64,000 nt of DNA, from the NCBI RefSeq assembly GCF_024281035.1, contig NZ_JAMXLH010000032.1, positions 186,681 through 250,680 of the forward strand, written 5' to 3'. This DNA is from Paraburkholderia sp. Its GTDB lineage: Bacteria; Pseudomonadota; Gammaproteobacteria; Burkholderiales; Burkholderiaceae. Of the stretch, positions 37,723-45,591 are shown piece by piece (position 1 is the stretch's first letter; each line of letters opens with the position of its first letter). The position numbers and the translations under genes are program-made. Below the pieces are notes generated by a model. It saw nothing but the letters and a program-made list of their open reading frames with translations, was not told the origin of the DNA and made no database searches.

Positions 37723-37945
37723 TTACCCGCGTGCTTGGGTGAAGCGCTCACCGAACAGGATAGCAAACTGGTTCATCGCTGCCTTCCAGTCGAAAGCTGC
37801 ACGCACGGACTTGGCCAGCACGTTGCATAGCGCGAGCCACAGCAGCTTGATGGCCGCTTCATCATTCGGGAAGTGGCCACGGGTCTTGATGATCTTGCGT
37901 AACTGCATGTTCAGACTCTCGATGGCGTTCGTTGTGTACACAACC
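37723..37945 (-). pseudogene. IS256-family transposase, C-terminal remnant
   Basis: About 73 codons with the typical IS256/mutator C terminus: VYTTNAIESLNMQLRKIIKT, NDEAAIKLLWLALCNV and FAILFGERF. The frame is cut at 37945 by the left end of an IS3-type element; the rest of the transposase is missing from the window. Confidence 0.85.
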
Positions 37946-38793
37946 TGTTAATTTGCACTGAATCCTGACCCACGGGGGATGGGGATGCGGACAAAATCTT
38001 GGACTACCTGGAGGTAGTTCATGTATTCATACGAAGACCGCGTTCGGGCGGTCGAGCTGTACCTGAAACTCGGCAAGCGCATCAAGGCGACAATCCGCCA
38101 GTTGGGTTACCCGACGAAGAATTCTCTCAAGGCGTGGTGCGAAGAATTCGAGAAGCGTGGCGATTTGCAGAAGGAGTATGTTCGCGGAAAGCTGAAGTAT
38201 TCAGAAGGACAGAAGAACGTAGCACTCGAGCACTACGTCAACCACGGGCGCTGCTTCGCCTTCACCCTCAGGGCATTAGGCTATCCCTGTCGCCAGATAC
38301 TGACGGCGTGGGTTCGCGAGCGCTATCCGGAAACCAGGAGACGCGTGGTTGGCAAGGCAGGTCGACTGGCCGCGTCATTGGCGTCCAGGCAGGCCGCGGT
38401 GTACGAACTATGCACACGTGAAGGAAGTGCGCAGGCGTTGGCGCGAAAGCTGGACGTCGACAGGGTGACGCTGTACAACTGGAAGAGCCAGTTACTCGGC
38501 CGAGAGGCCCCTGCATCCATGAAACGCAACAAGGGATCACGCGCAGAGACGGATCGGGACGAACTGGAGCGGCAGGTCGAAGGGCTCCGGCGCGACATTC
38601 ACAATCTGCAGCTTGAACACGACCTGCTGAAGAAGGCGAATGAACTCCTAAAAAAAGACCTGGGCGTCGACCTCCCTTGGCTACCTCAGCCCCATCGAGT
38701 ACCGTGAAAGCCTGGGGCTAACGACGTAAATCAGTCCAAGAAAATAGCCGCATCCCCCATCCCCGGTGGGTCAGGATTCAGTGCAAATCAACA
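37946..38793 (+). mobile_element. Internally deleted IS3-family element
   Basis: Ends are inverted repeats sharing TTTGCACTGAATCCTGACCC (37952-37971, and the complement at 38766-38785), extended by TGTT at both outer ends and GGGGATG inside. The 848-bp unit carries a full OrfA, an A-run slippery site (A7G at 38650-38657) and only the last 17 codons of OrfB. It is therefore a non-autonomous derivative. It inserted into, or next to, the IS256 remnant. No target duplication is visible, so one flank has rearranged since. Confidence 0.8.
38021..38707 (+). CDS. IS3-family OrfA, with fused out-of-frame OrfB tail
   Basis: A 228-aa IS3 OrfA with two successive HTH-like segments (VRAVELYLKLGKRIKATIRQ and AQALARKLDVDRVTLYNWKS). 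A leucine-zipper-like C terminus follows (LERQVEGLRRDIHNLQLEHD). It ends a few codons past the A7G slippery site used in this family to make OrfAB. In another frame, GYLSPIEYRESLGL ending at TAA 38727-38729 is the typical OrfB C terminus. The catalytic DDE core between them has been deleted. Confidence 0.8.
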   Translation: MYSYEDRVRAVELYLKLGKRIKATIRQLGYPTKNSLKAWCEEFEKRGDLQKEYVRGKLKYSEGQKNVALEHYVNHGRCFAFTLRALGYPCRQILTAWVRERYPETRRRVVGKAGRLAASLASRQAAVYELCTREGSAQALARKLDVDRVTLYNWKSQLLGREAPASMKRNKGSRAETDRDELERQVEGLRRDIHNLQLEHDLLKKANELLKKDLGVDLPWLPQPHRVP

Positions 38794-38796
38794 CTC

Positions 38797-38940
38797 CGCG
38801 AGTTCGGAAGCAGGTATCCGCCTCGCGCAGGATCGTGACCATCTGTTCCTCGGTGAACCGGCTCTTCTTCATGACTTCCTTTCTCCGTTGGAAGCCATTC
38901 TCTCAAGTTTCAGTTGGTCCGAAAATTCCAGGGTAGGTCA
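38797..38940 (-). pseudogene. 5' end of another IS3-type element (orfA fragment and terminal repeat)
   Basis: ATG at 38872 starts MKKSRFTEEQMVTILREAD, the standard start of IS3/IS407-like OrfA, then diverges after about 19 codons. Upstream, TGACCTACCCTGGAATTTTC reads inward from 38940 (minus strand), the expected IS terminal repeat. An interrupted frame MKTFSHLETMGALKRYAIFC begins at 39031 and runs into this end, so an older gene may have been hit. Confidence 0.7.
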
Positions 38941-39192
38941 TCCAAACATCGCCCCGTTGCTTCGTCGGCACACAGAAAATGGCGTAGCGTTTCAGCGCCC
39001 CCATAGTCTCGAGATGGGAGAAGGTTTTCATATCGAATCGGCTTGATGAATCAGCGGTCTACCGCGGGCGTAAAGCAGACACGAGAAGGTTAGCGCTCGG
39101 GATCCGGCCTCAAATGAGTGTTCCGCGGGAATACGGTGGCGCGCCAAGCAACCTGTGACTGGATCGAAATCGGCCGAGCGACCATCACTGGA

Positions 39193-39330
39193 TCAGCGTT
39201 CGCTCAGCATCATGGCCAATGTGACCAACGTTGCGATCGATCCAACGATACCGGCCGCCACAGCTGAGAGAGCGACAAGCGCCTCCCTGTCCTGTGCACG
39301 TGGAAAGAGGCGACGAGCAATGGCAAGCAT
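39193..39330 (-). CDS. Small putative membrane protein (45 aa)
   Basis: A 45-codon ORF (stop TGA 39193-39195) with GAGGG 6 bases before its ATG. The product has a short basic N terminus (MLAIARRLFPRAQDREA) and one hydrophobic segment (LVALSAVAAGIVGSIATLVT, about 18-37). That is the look of a single-pass inner-membrane peptide. No homologue is recognised. It lies among IS debris; a holin-like, toxin-like or stress peptide is possible, but this rests on the ribosome site and helix alone. Confidence 0.45.
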   Translation of the reverse strand: MLAIARRLFPRAQDREALVALSAVAAGIVGSIATLVTLAMMLSER

Positions 39331-39445
39331 GTTTTGCCCTCAAAATTTGCGAGTATAAACATGCGGTGCCCTCGAGCATCGGGCGGAGCATGCTGAGAGA
39401 GGTATTTGCAACTTCGCTAGAAGCAAAGGCGCGTGGGACAGCCCC

Positions 39446-39784
39446 TTATCGGACGCTCATTTCCTCGGCGTTGTTTTTTGCCAGGCGACTGCCCGCAAAG
39501 GGGTCATTACTCCAGTCAACTACAGACCGACGCAGGGGAGTTTGCCCCGGCGCGTCAATTTCGAAATGCTCGATCGATTGGCCCGCGCTCGTAGCATTGA
39601 TGACCCATTGGGGAGTCAACCCTTTTCCGTCCCAACTGTTGCCGTAAGCGTCGCGATATTTCACCGCATGAAGGCGCTCTTGATCTTGTGCAATTGACGC
39701 TGCAATGGCTTCCACCGTGATATCGAATTCGGCCATTCTTAGCTGAAGGTAGACCACGATACTGTCGCGTTTTCTCTCATCCAT
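39446..39784 (-). CDS. Short H-NS-type DNA-binding protein
   Basis: A 112-aa protein whose central part (KYRDAYGNSWDGKGLTPQWV, about residues 42-61, then FEIDA) matches the H-NS C-terminal DNA-binding motif (YRDPxTGxxWxGRGxxPxW). The N-terminal 40 residues are shorter than the usual H-NS oligomerisation coiled coil, and a C-terminal extension of about 35 residues follows. Such short forms are carried by plasmids and islands and may silence AT-rich DNA or antagonise full-length H-NS. No operon partner is visible. Confidence 0.7.
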   Translation of the reverse strand: MDERKRDSIVVYLQLRMAEFDITVEAIAASIAQDQERLHAVKYRDAYGNSWDGKGLTPQWVINATSAGQSIEHFEIDAPGQTPLRRSVVDWSNDPFAGSRLAKNNAEEMSVR

Positions 39785-39918
39785 CCTGGTTACCTCTACT
39801 TGTCAAACGGTCTTCCACTAGCCGCTGCGAGGCGTATGCCGCCAAGCCAGCACAGCCGTGGAAATCTCTAGGCTTCGACTTTTCAGACCAGGATAGCCGG
39901 TGCTGCGACAAACCTGGA

Positions 39919-40175
39919 TCGGAGCATATCTATGCGGATTCCGCACCGTCGGCCGCGATCAGCATACGCATGCTCCGGTGTGTCGCGCCTGTCGTTAGCA
40001 CGCGGTTTTCCTGATGGGCGATCACGGTATTTGCAGCTCAGCACGCCGGAGCATCGGAATGTGGTTTCCGTGCAGGCATTCGTCTCCAAAGTAATTCTAT
40101 GCGGTTACCGCTCGACCGGAGCATAGATATGTGGCCATGGCAGTTTCTAGGGCAAACCACATGTTTATGCTCCGG
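39919..40175. repeat. Cluster of five 19-bp repeats (CCGGAGCATNNNNATGTGG type)
   Basis: Five copies in 257 bp. Plus strand: 39919-39937 (TCGGAGCATATCTATGCGG), 40046-40064 (CCGGAGCATCGGAATGTGG) and 40116-40134 (CCGGAGCATAGATATGTGG). Minus strand: 39960-39978 (CCGGAGCATGCGTATGCTG) and 40157-40175 (CCGGAGCATAAACATGTGG). The arms CCGGAGCAT and ATGTGG are conserved and the four central bases vary, as in protein-binding sites. No gene overlaps them. Recombinase or transposase end-binding sites, or an operator array, are the main options. The remaining 39785-40506 spacer otherwise holds only the inverted repeat at 40261-40327. Confidence 0.75.
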
Positions 40176-40260
40176 CCCACTCTTTGATCAGGTCACGCGC
40201 GTTCTTGCTGATTCCGGCGTCTCAACCGAACTTGCTATGAAAGTGCCTCGGCGCGTTTTC

Positions 40261-40327
40261 TCCACCTAACGCATGATTTATCGGCCGGGAAGCGCTGATG
40301 CGGCAAATTCATACGGCATTAGGTGGA
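40261..40327. repeat. Inverted repeat TCCACCTAACGC / GCATTAGGTGGA
   Basis: TCCACCTAACGC at 40261-40272 and GCATTAGGTGGA at 40316-40327 are inverted with one mismatch across 43 bases. They could be ends of a small decayed element or a hairpin. No coding content between. Confidence 0.45.
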
Positions 40328-40506
40328 TTCCGGGCGAATTTCAGAGCAACTTTGCGTTGATCCTCTCCAAAGTACGACACTACTACTTTGCTCTTACACA
40401 AAAAATTTGGATAATTTATCTTATGTAAGATTTTAGGTAAACACAAAACCAAAGGATTGCAGCACTTCGCCACACGGTCGCGGCGGTGATCAACAGAAAC
40501 CCTTCA

Positions 40507-40650
40507 CCGCACAACGTCCCGAAAGCGTGCTCAACCACGTGCCTTCGTATGGCCATCGAATCGGGCATGCTATCCAGCCGCCGCCGAGCGGACTCGAGCA
40601 CAGCTTCAAATTCCCCTCGGCTGATACGCCGTTACTCGCGCGACGGAACA
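40507..40650 (-). pseudogene. IS1182-family transposase remnant
   Basis: A minus-strand frame reads RRISRGEFEAVLESARRRLD, then MPDSMAIRRHVVEHAFGTL, matching the C-terminal portion of IS1182-type transposases (…RRISRWEHEDVL…MPDAMxxRRxxVEHxFGT). An in-frame TAA lies just upstream of RRISRG and the sequence diverges after FGTL. Only about 40 codons survive. It lies 160 bp before btuF. Confidence 0.65.
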
Positions 40651-40812
40651 AAAAGTGGCGACGCCAAACTACAATCCCGCATGCGCCCAAACCAGTTCTC
40701 CTTCACTGGCTGAAAAATCCATCCATCTCACTCGCGCGTTTCTCCACGGTAGCGATCCCGCTCAACACGTACTGAATGATTATTTGATGCCCACGCTAAA
40801 GACCCCACGCAC

Positions 40813-41766
40813 ATGACGATCGCGACCACCGCCTCTGGCGCATGGGCGCAATACCTCGCTCGTTGCGTGCTCGTAGTGGGTGCGATCGCCTCGCCGCTCG
40901 TACATGCCCAACCCGTTTCGGCCACCGACGATTCCGGCAACACAGTGTCATTACCCGCACCTGCGCAACGCGTCATCAGCCTTGCGCCGCACATCACCGA
41001 ACTCGTCTATGCAGCAGGCGCCGGCGACAAACTGGTCGGGGTCGTCTCGTACAGCGACTATCCACCGCAGGCTAAAACGCTACCCATCATTGGCAGCAAC
41101 AATTCGCTTGACCTCGAAGGTATCGTGGCGCTGCATCCGGATCTGGTCATTGTGTGGCCGCATGACAATGCTCAACCGCAAATCGACCGGCTGCGCGCCT
41201 TGCATATACCACTGTTCTTTAGCGCACCGCGCCGTCTGGACGATGTGGCGACTTCGCTGCAGCGCATCGGCACCCTGCTCGGCACGGAAAGCACGGCACA
41301 GACGGCAGCCAGCGAGTACCGGCTGAAAATCGATCGGCTACGGGCGCATTACGCGCACCGGCCTACGGTCGATGTCTTCTATCAGGTGTGGGACAACCCG
41401 CTGATGACGCTCAACGGCACGCAGTTCATCAGCGATGTCATTGCGATGTGCGGGGGCAGAAACGTATTCGCGAACTTGCCGTCCGCCGTGACCACACTAT
41501 CGACCGAGTCCGTGCTCGCCTCCGCCCCGGAGGCAATTGTGTCCGCCTCGCCCGGTGTGACCGCCCCAGAGAAGCACCGCCAAAGCCTTGAGCGTTGGCT
41601 CGCATGGCCCACGCTCACCGCCGTCGCGCGGGGCAACCTGTTCACCATCGATGGCGATCTGATCAACCGCCCCGCCCCACGCCTTGCGCAGGGTGCCGCG
41701 CGACTGTGTGAGGATCTGGAGGAGGCTCGATTGCGACGGCCAACTGGAGGTGCCGCGCCAAGATAG
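40813..41766 (+). CDS. btuF: Periplasmic vitamin B12-binding protein BtuF
   Basis: A 317-aa periplasmic binding protein of the helical-backbone (BtuF/FecB) class. An N-terminal signal peptide ends near LVHAQP (about residue 34). Typical BtuF segments follow: RVISLAPHITELVYAAGAGDKLVGVV, YPPQAKTLPIIG and DLVIVWPHDN. It delivers cobalamin or cobinamide to the BtuCD importer; btuC and btuD are not next to it here. It heads the plus-strand cobalamin genes. No cobalamin riboswitch was found in the preceding 350 bp, which are IS debris. Confidence 0.9.
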   Translation: MTIATTASGAWAQYLARCVLVVGAIASPLVHAQPVSATDDSGNTVSLPAPAQRVISLAPHITELVYAAGAGDKLVGVVSYSDYPPQAKTLPIIGSNNSLDLEGIVALHPDLVIVWPHDNAQPQIDRLRALHIPLFFSAPRRLDDVATSLQRIGTLLGTESTAQTAASEYRLKIDRLRAHYAHRPTVDVFYQVWDNPLMTLNGTQFISDVIAMCGGRNVFANLPSAVTTLSTESVLASAPEAIVSASPGVTAPEKHRQSLERWLAWPTLTAVARGNLFTIDGDLINRPAPRLAQGAARLCEDLEEARLRRPTGGAAPR

Positions 41767-41801
41767 TCGTCGTGCAGCCGCCTATTCGCCGTATGCGCAT
41801 C

Positions 41802-41818
41802 GGTTCCGATGTGGAACC
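41802..41818 (+). terminator. Small hairpin after btuF
   Basis: GGTTCC (41802-41807), GATGT, GGAACC (41813-41818): a perfect 6-bp stem 35 bp after the btuF stop, without a T tract. Weak terminator or processing site. Confidence 0.35.
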
Positions 41819-41917
41819 TGTACGTCGGTTGACGATCGGCCTCGGCTTCCGGCACGATGTCACGCCTCACCCACCAGACATCAGTCACAAAGACACTGCG
41901 ACTGAAACAGGTAAGCC

Positions 41918-42007
41918 ATGAAGACCGATACCGAATCCCATGAACGCATGACCCAAGGCCGCCGCGAAAGGCACGATGTGAAGGGGCAAAAATGCGTGGA
42001 GTTCTGA
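41918..42007 (+). pseudogene. cobO: Possible N-terminal remnant of cobO
   Basis: A 29-codon frame starts MKTDTESHERMTQGRRERHD directly before cobB. The first residues resemble the N terminus of Burkholderiales CobO (cob(I)yrinic acid a,c-diamide adenosyltransferase; MKTDxESxERHxERM), but the P-loop and everything after are gone. In related cobalamin clusters cobO often precedes cobB, so an internal deletion is plausible. The match is short and could be chance. Confidence 0.35.
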
Positions 42008-43308
42008 GCGTGCCGTCCTGCCCCGCACTATTGATCAGCGGTCCCGCCTCAGGCCAGGGAAAAACCACGGTTACGGCCGGCCTGGCGCTGCTGCATCGCC
42101 AGCTCGGCCGACGGGTACGTGTGTTCAAAACGGGCCCGGATTTTCTCGATCCGATGATCCTCGAACATGCCAGTGGCGCGCCGGTACAGTCGCTCGACCT
42201 GTGGATGGCAGGCGAACATGGATGCCGCCAGCTACTTGCCGAGGCCGCGCAACAGGCGGACCTGATCCTGATCGAAGGCGTAATGGGGCTTTTCGATGGC
42301 ACACCGAACAGCGCCGATCTCGCCGCGGCTTTCGGCATTCCCATCGTGACTGTGATCTCGGCCCACGCAATGGCGCAGACGTTTGGCGCCATTGCGCTGG
42401 GCCTCGCGCAGTATCGGCCGGATGTCGCCATTCACGGTGTACTGGCCAACCATGTCAGCTCGGCGCAACACGCACAGATGCTTCAGGACAGCCTGCCCAC
42501 TGGCCTGCGCTGGCTCGGTTACCTTGCGACATCCGAACACATCGCGCTGCCTGAGCGGCACCTCGGGTTGCATCAGGCAGCCGAAATCGACGATCTCCAG
42601 TCCCGCATCGCCGTCACCGCACGGGCACTGGCCGATACCGCACTGGCGGAATTGCCGGCGCCGGTCAGCTTTCATTCGCCGCCCGCCTGCCCGCAACCCG
42701 AATTGCTTGCCGGCATGCATATCGCCATTGCGCGCGACGCGGCCTTTTCGTTCATCTATCCGGCCAACGTGAGCCTGCTCGAAAGCCTCGGTGCGCGCGT
42801 CACGTTCTTTTCGCCGCTGGCGAACGAACGCATACCGGGCGATGCCGATGCACTATATGTGCCCGGCGGCTACCCGGAACTGCATGCGACCACGCTGGCC
42901 GGAAACCAGGCCAGCACCGCGAGCATTCGCGCGCACGCCCTGGCGGGTAAACCGATTTTCGCCGAATGCGGCGGCATGCTGTATCTGCTCGATGAATTGA
43001 CCGATGTCGAAGGCACGTCGACGACCATGCTCGGCCTGCTACCGGGACGGGCGGCCATGCAGAAGCGGCTCGCGTCGCTCGGCATGCAATCGCTGCACAC
43101 GAAATACGGCGTGCTGACCGGCCACACGTTCCACTACTCCAGCATGACGACTCCGCTACAGCCCGAGTATCACGCCATCCGGCCGCAGTGCGCCACGGCC
43201 GGCGAACCTGTTTTCCGGTCGGGCGCGATCGTCGCAACCTACATGCACGGCTACTGGCCATCCAACCCTGCCTTGATCGCAGCGATCTTCCGTGGCAAAA
43301 CCTTTTAG
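41992..43308 (+). CDS. cobB: Cobyrinic acid a,c-diamide synthase CobB (CbiA)
   Basis: Glutamine- and ATP-dependent amidation of (hydrogeno)cobyrinic acid at side chains a and c. The N-terminal dethiobiotin-synthase-like domain has the P-loop ISGPASGQGKTT (about residues 13-24) and KTGPDFLDP. The C-terminal class I glutamine amidotransferase domain has the nucleophile cysteine in FAECGGMLYLL (about 325) and the His in YMHGYWPS. At 438 aa it is full length. Start ATG 41992 overlaps the possible cobO remnant in another frame. It is convergent with cobC. Confidence 0.94.
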   Translation: MRGVLSVPSCPALLISGPASGQGKTTVTAGLALLHRQLGRRVRVFKTGPDFLDPMILEHASGAPVQSLDLWMAGEHGCRQLLAEAAQQADLILIEGVMGLFDGTPNSADLAAAFGIPIVTVISAHAMAQTFGAIALGLAQYRPDVAIHGVLANHVSSAQHAQMLQDSLPTGLRWLGYLATSEHIALPERHLGLHQAAEIDDLQSRIAVTARALADTALAELPAPVSFHSPPACPQPELLAGMHIAIARDAAFSFIYPANVSLLESLGARVTFFSPLANERIPGDADALYVPGGYPELHATTLAGNQASTASIRAHALAGKPIFAECGGMLYLLDELTDVEGTSTTMLGLLPGRAAMQKRLASLGMQSLHTKYGVLTGHTFHYSSMTTPLQPEYHAIRPQCATAGEPVFRSGAIVATYMHGYWPSNPALIAAIFRGKTF

Positions 43309-43350
43309 CAGATTCGATCGGGCTGCATGAAATCCTTCTGCCCGGTCTTT

Positions 43351-44433
43351 TCAATCTTGTTGATTGCGCACGCACTGCCCGTTCGCTTCCTGGCTGGCAA
43401 CGTCAAGCGCGGCAGCTAACCGCGCCCATTCCGGCTCATCCGCGGGCAGGCCGAAACGCAGCCCGCGCACGACTTCGAACCGCCGTGTCCAGATGCCATG
43501 ACGGGCCAGTGCATCCTGCCACCGCGAAGCCCGCTCATCGCGGATCCAGCAGAAGAGCGACGTGTGCTGCACGCCAGCGAAGTATTGCCCGAGCAGACAC
43601 GCAAGCCTCTCGCCCGAGGCGGCAAGCCTGATTCGCGTCTGCACCTGCCACGCCGTGTCCAGCAACGCAGCACGTGTCACGATGCGCGCCGGCCCCGATA
43701 TGCTCCAGGGGCCACGCAGGTAACGCATGGCCCGATCGACATGCGCACCGGCCAGCACGAACCCCACGCGCGCACCAGCGAGCCCGAAAAACTTGCCGAC
43801 CGAGCGCAGCACGATCAGGCCGTCACGGTCCGCGAACTTCGCCACGCTGAGTTCGGGAGTCGACTCGATGAAAGCCTCGTCGATTACCAGCGTGCCGCCG
43901 CGCATCGCGAGTTCTTTGTGCCAGCCGAGGATGACCTCAGGCGTGAACTGTTCGGCCCCCGGGTTGTTCGGATTCACCAGGATCAGATGCTTTAAATCCA
44001 CAGGCAGTGGCTTCCCCGACTCCAGCACGAACGCAGCTGCAGCGTGCATGTCGGCATATTCCCGTGTGACGAAACGATCCACGAAAAACGCCGCACGTTC
44101 GAAGGCGGGTGCGTATTCCCCATACGTGAGCAACCCGATGCCGATACGCCCTTTGGGCAGAACGGCAGGGAGCATCCGGATTGCGGATTGCGTGCCGGCC
44201 ACTGCGAGCGCTCGCGCAGCACCGTAATGCGCGGCAGCAATGGCCTCCAGATCGTCGTCGTCATCGGGGAGCCGGAGCCACGTCTGCGCATCGACTGGCG
44301 GGACCGGAAACCCGTTGGGATTGATTCCCGTGGACAGATCCAGCCAGGTTTCACGTGCGATGCCATATCGACGGGCAGCCTCGCCGAGATTGCCGCCATG
44401 GGGCACGTGTGTTGAGTGAGTGAAATCGAGCAT
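43351..44433 (-). CDS. cobC: Threonine-phosphate decarboxylase CobC (Salmonella CobD)
   Basis: PLP enzyme that makes (R)-1-amino-2-propanol phosphate for the cobalamin nucleotide loop. It is related to histidinol-phosphate aminotransferase: N-terminal HGGNLGEAARRYG, LDLSTGINPNGFP, NPNNPGA, VIDEAFIES and the PLP lysine in LRSVGKFFGLAGARVGF. At 360 aa it is full length. It follows cobD on the same strand with only 6 bp between, as usual, since the two act in succession. Confidence 0.92.
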   Translation of the reverse strand: MLDFTHSTHVPHGGNLGEAARRYGIARETWLDLSTGINPNGFPVPPVDAQTWLRLPDDDDDLEAIAAAHYGAARALAVAGTQSAIRMLPAVLPKGRIGIGLLTYGEYAPAFERAAFFVDRFVTREYADMHAAAAFVLESGKPLPVDLKHLILVNPNNPGAEQFTPEVILGWHKELAMRGGTLVIDEAFIESTPELSVAKFADRDGLIVLRSVGKFFGLAGARVGFVLAGAHVDRAMRYLRGPWSISGPARIVTRAALLDTAWQVQTRIRLAASGERLACLLGQYFAGVQHTSLFCWIRDERASRWQDALARHGIWTRRFEVVRGLRFGLPADEPEWARLAAALDVASQEANGQCVRNQQD

Positions 44434-44439
44434 ACGTTT

Positions 44440-45438
44440 TTAGACAAGTGCAGACGCGGCCGCAAGCAAGGCCATGACCGCAAGCCACGCCACGATTGAG
44501 CGTTTGACGAGAGACAGTGCGCGGCCAACATCGGCTGCGCCGGGCGCATGGCCGCATCCCAGTGCAGGCCGCGCTTCCAGCACGCCATGGTACCAGGCGG
44601 CCCCACCACAGGCGACGTTGAGACTGCCGGCGCCGCTGGCCATCACCGGCCCGGCGTTGGGACTGTCCCACGCCGACGCCTGCGTCCGCCAGCACGCGAC
44701 GGCCGACCTGAAATTGCCGCACAGCGCGTACGTCAATGCGGTTAGCCGGGCCGGCAGAAAATTCGCCGCATCGTCGAGCCGCGCGGCCGCCCAGCCGAAA
44801 TACCTGAAACGCGGCGTGCGGTATCCCCACATCGCATCGAGCGTATTGACAAGGCGAAACGCCAGCACACCGGGCCCCCCTGCCACAGCGAACCAGAATA
44901 ACGCCCCGAAGATCGCATCGTTGCCGTTCTCCAGCGCGGACTCGATTGCCGCCCGCGCGACAGCCGGTTCGTCGGCTTCGGAAAGATCGCGCGTCACCAC
45001 CCGGGCAGTCAGCGCCCGGGCCTTTGCCAGATCGCCTGCACGCAGTGCCTGTTCGACCGGCGCGATATGATCGATCAGGCTGCGCGCGCCGAGCGCGAAC
45101 CACAGTGCGGCGACGTGCAACGTCCATGACAACATCGTGGGAAGGCGGTGCGTTAGCACGGCCAGGAGCACCACGGGAGGAATCACTGCGAGTGCCCATG
45201 CTGCCACGCCCGCCAGCCGGGCAAGCAACGCATGCGCAGCAACCGGCATGGCATGCCCATGCGCTTCGGACGCATGCGCGGCCTGCCTGTCCGGATTGCA
45301 TGCGCGCGCAACGCACGTGGCCCACCGGCCGAAGCCAACCAGTGGATGAAACCGGGAAGGTTCGCCGAATATCGCGTCGAGGATAACGCCGGCAAAACAC
45401 AGTATGCAGACAGTCGATGCACTGAGTGCGGCAATCAT
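44440..45438 (-). CDS. cobD: Adenosylcobinamide-phosphate synthase CobD (CbiB)
   Basis: Inner-membrane enzyme joining aminopropanol phosphate to adenosylcobyric acid. Typical CbiB motifs are GVILDAIFGEPSRFHPLVGFG near the N terminus, then RAIESALENGNDAIFGALFW in alternative form (AAIESALENGNDAIFGALFW) and WGYRTPRFRYFGWAAARLDD; several transmembrane segments. I place the start at Met 45438, with GGAG 7 bases upstream, rather than a TTG at 45462. It is divergent from cobQ with 153 bp between and co-transcribed with cobC. Confidence 0.92.
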   Translation of the reverse strand: MIAALSASTVCILCFAGVILDAIFGEPSRFHPLVGFGRWATCVARACNPDRQAAHASEAHGHAMPVAAHALLARLAGVAAWALAVIPPVVLLAVLTHRLPTMLSWTLHVAALWFALGARSLIDHIAPVEQALRAGDLAKARALTARVVTRDLSEADEPAVARAAIESALENGNDAIFGALFWFAVAGGPGVLAFRLVNTLDAMWGYRTPRFRYFGWAAARLDDAANFLPARLTALTYALCGNFRSAVACWRTQASAWDSPNAGPVMASGAGSLNVACGGAAWYHGVLEARPALGCGHAPGAADVGRALSLVKRSIVAWLAVMALLAAASALV

Positions 45439-45591
45439 CCGGCACTCCGGCACAACGTCCAATGGCTTCGATTCAACACGTTAAATTTCACTCCCGTTTT
45501 TCAGGCACTTGAGCGAGTGACATAATACGACCCCGCCCGACCGCGCGTGATGCGGCAAGCGCGGAGATTCCACACTGCTCAGGTACGCGAC

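Noticed and set aside
39919..40175. CRISPR array
   Set aside because: Repeats are in both orientations with irregular spacing and no cas genes; repeat length 19 bp is too short.
40440..40812. Cobalamin riboswitch before btuF
   Set aside because: Looked for the B12-box (GCCACTG-like) and the usual long leader; only IS1182 relic sequence is present.
41767..41991. Cobalamin riboswitch before cobB
   Set aside because: The hairpin at 41802-41818 is present but no B12-box or pseudoknot elements accompany it.
41382..42431. 349-codon minus-strand ORF
   Set aside because: Antisense to btuF and cobB; Arg/Ser-rich.
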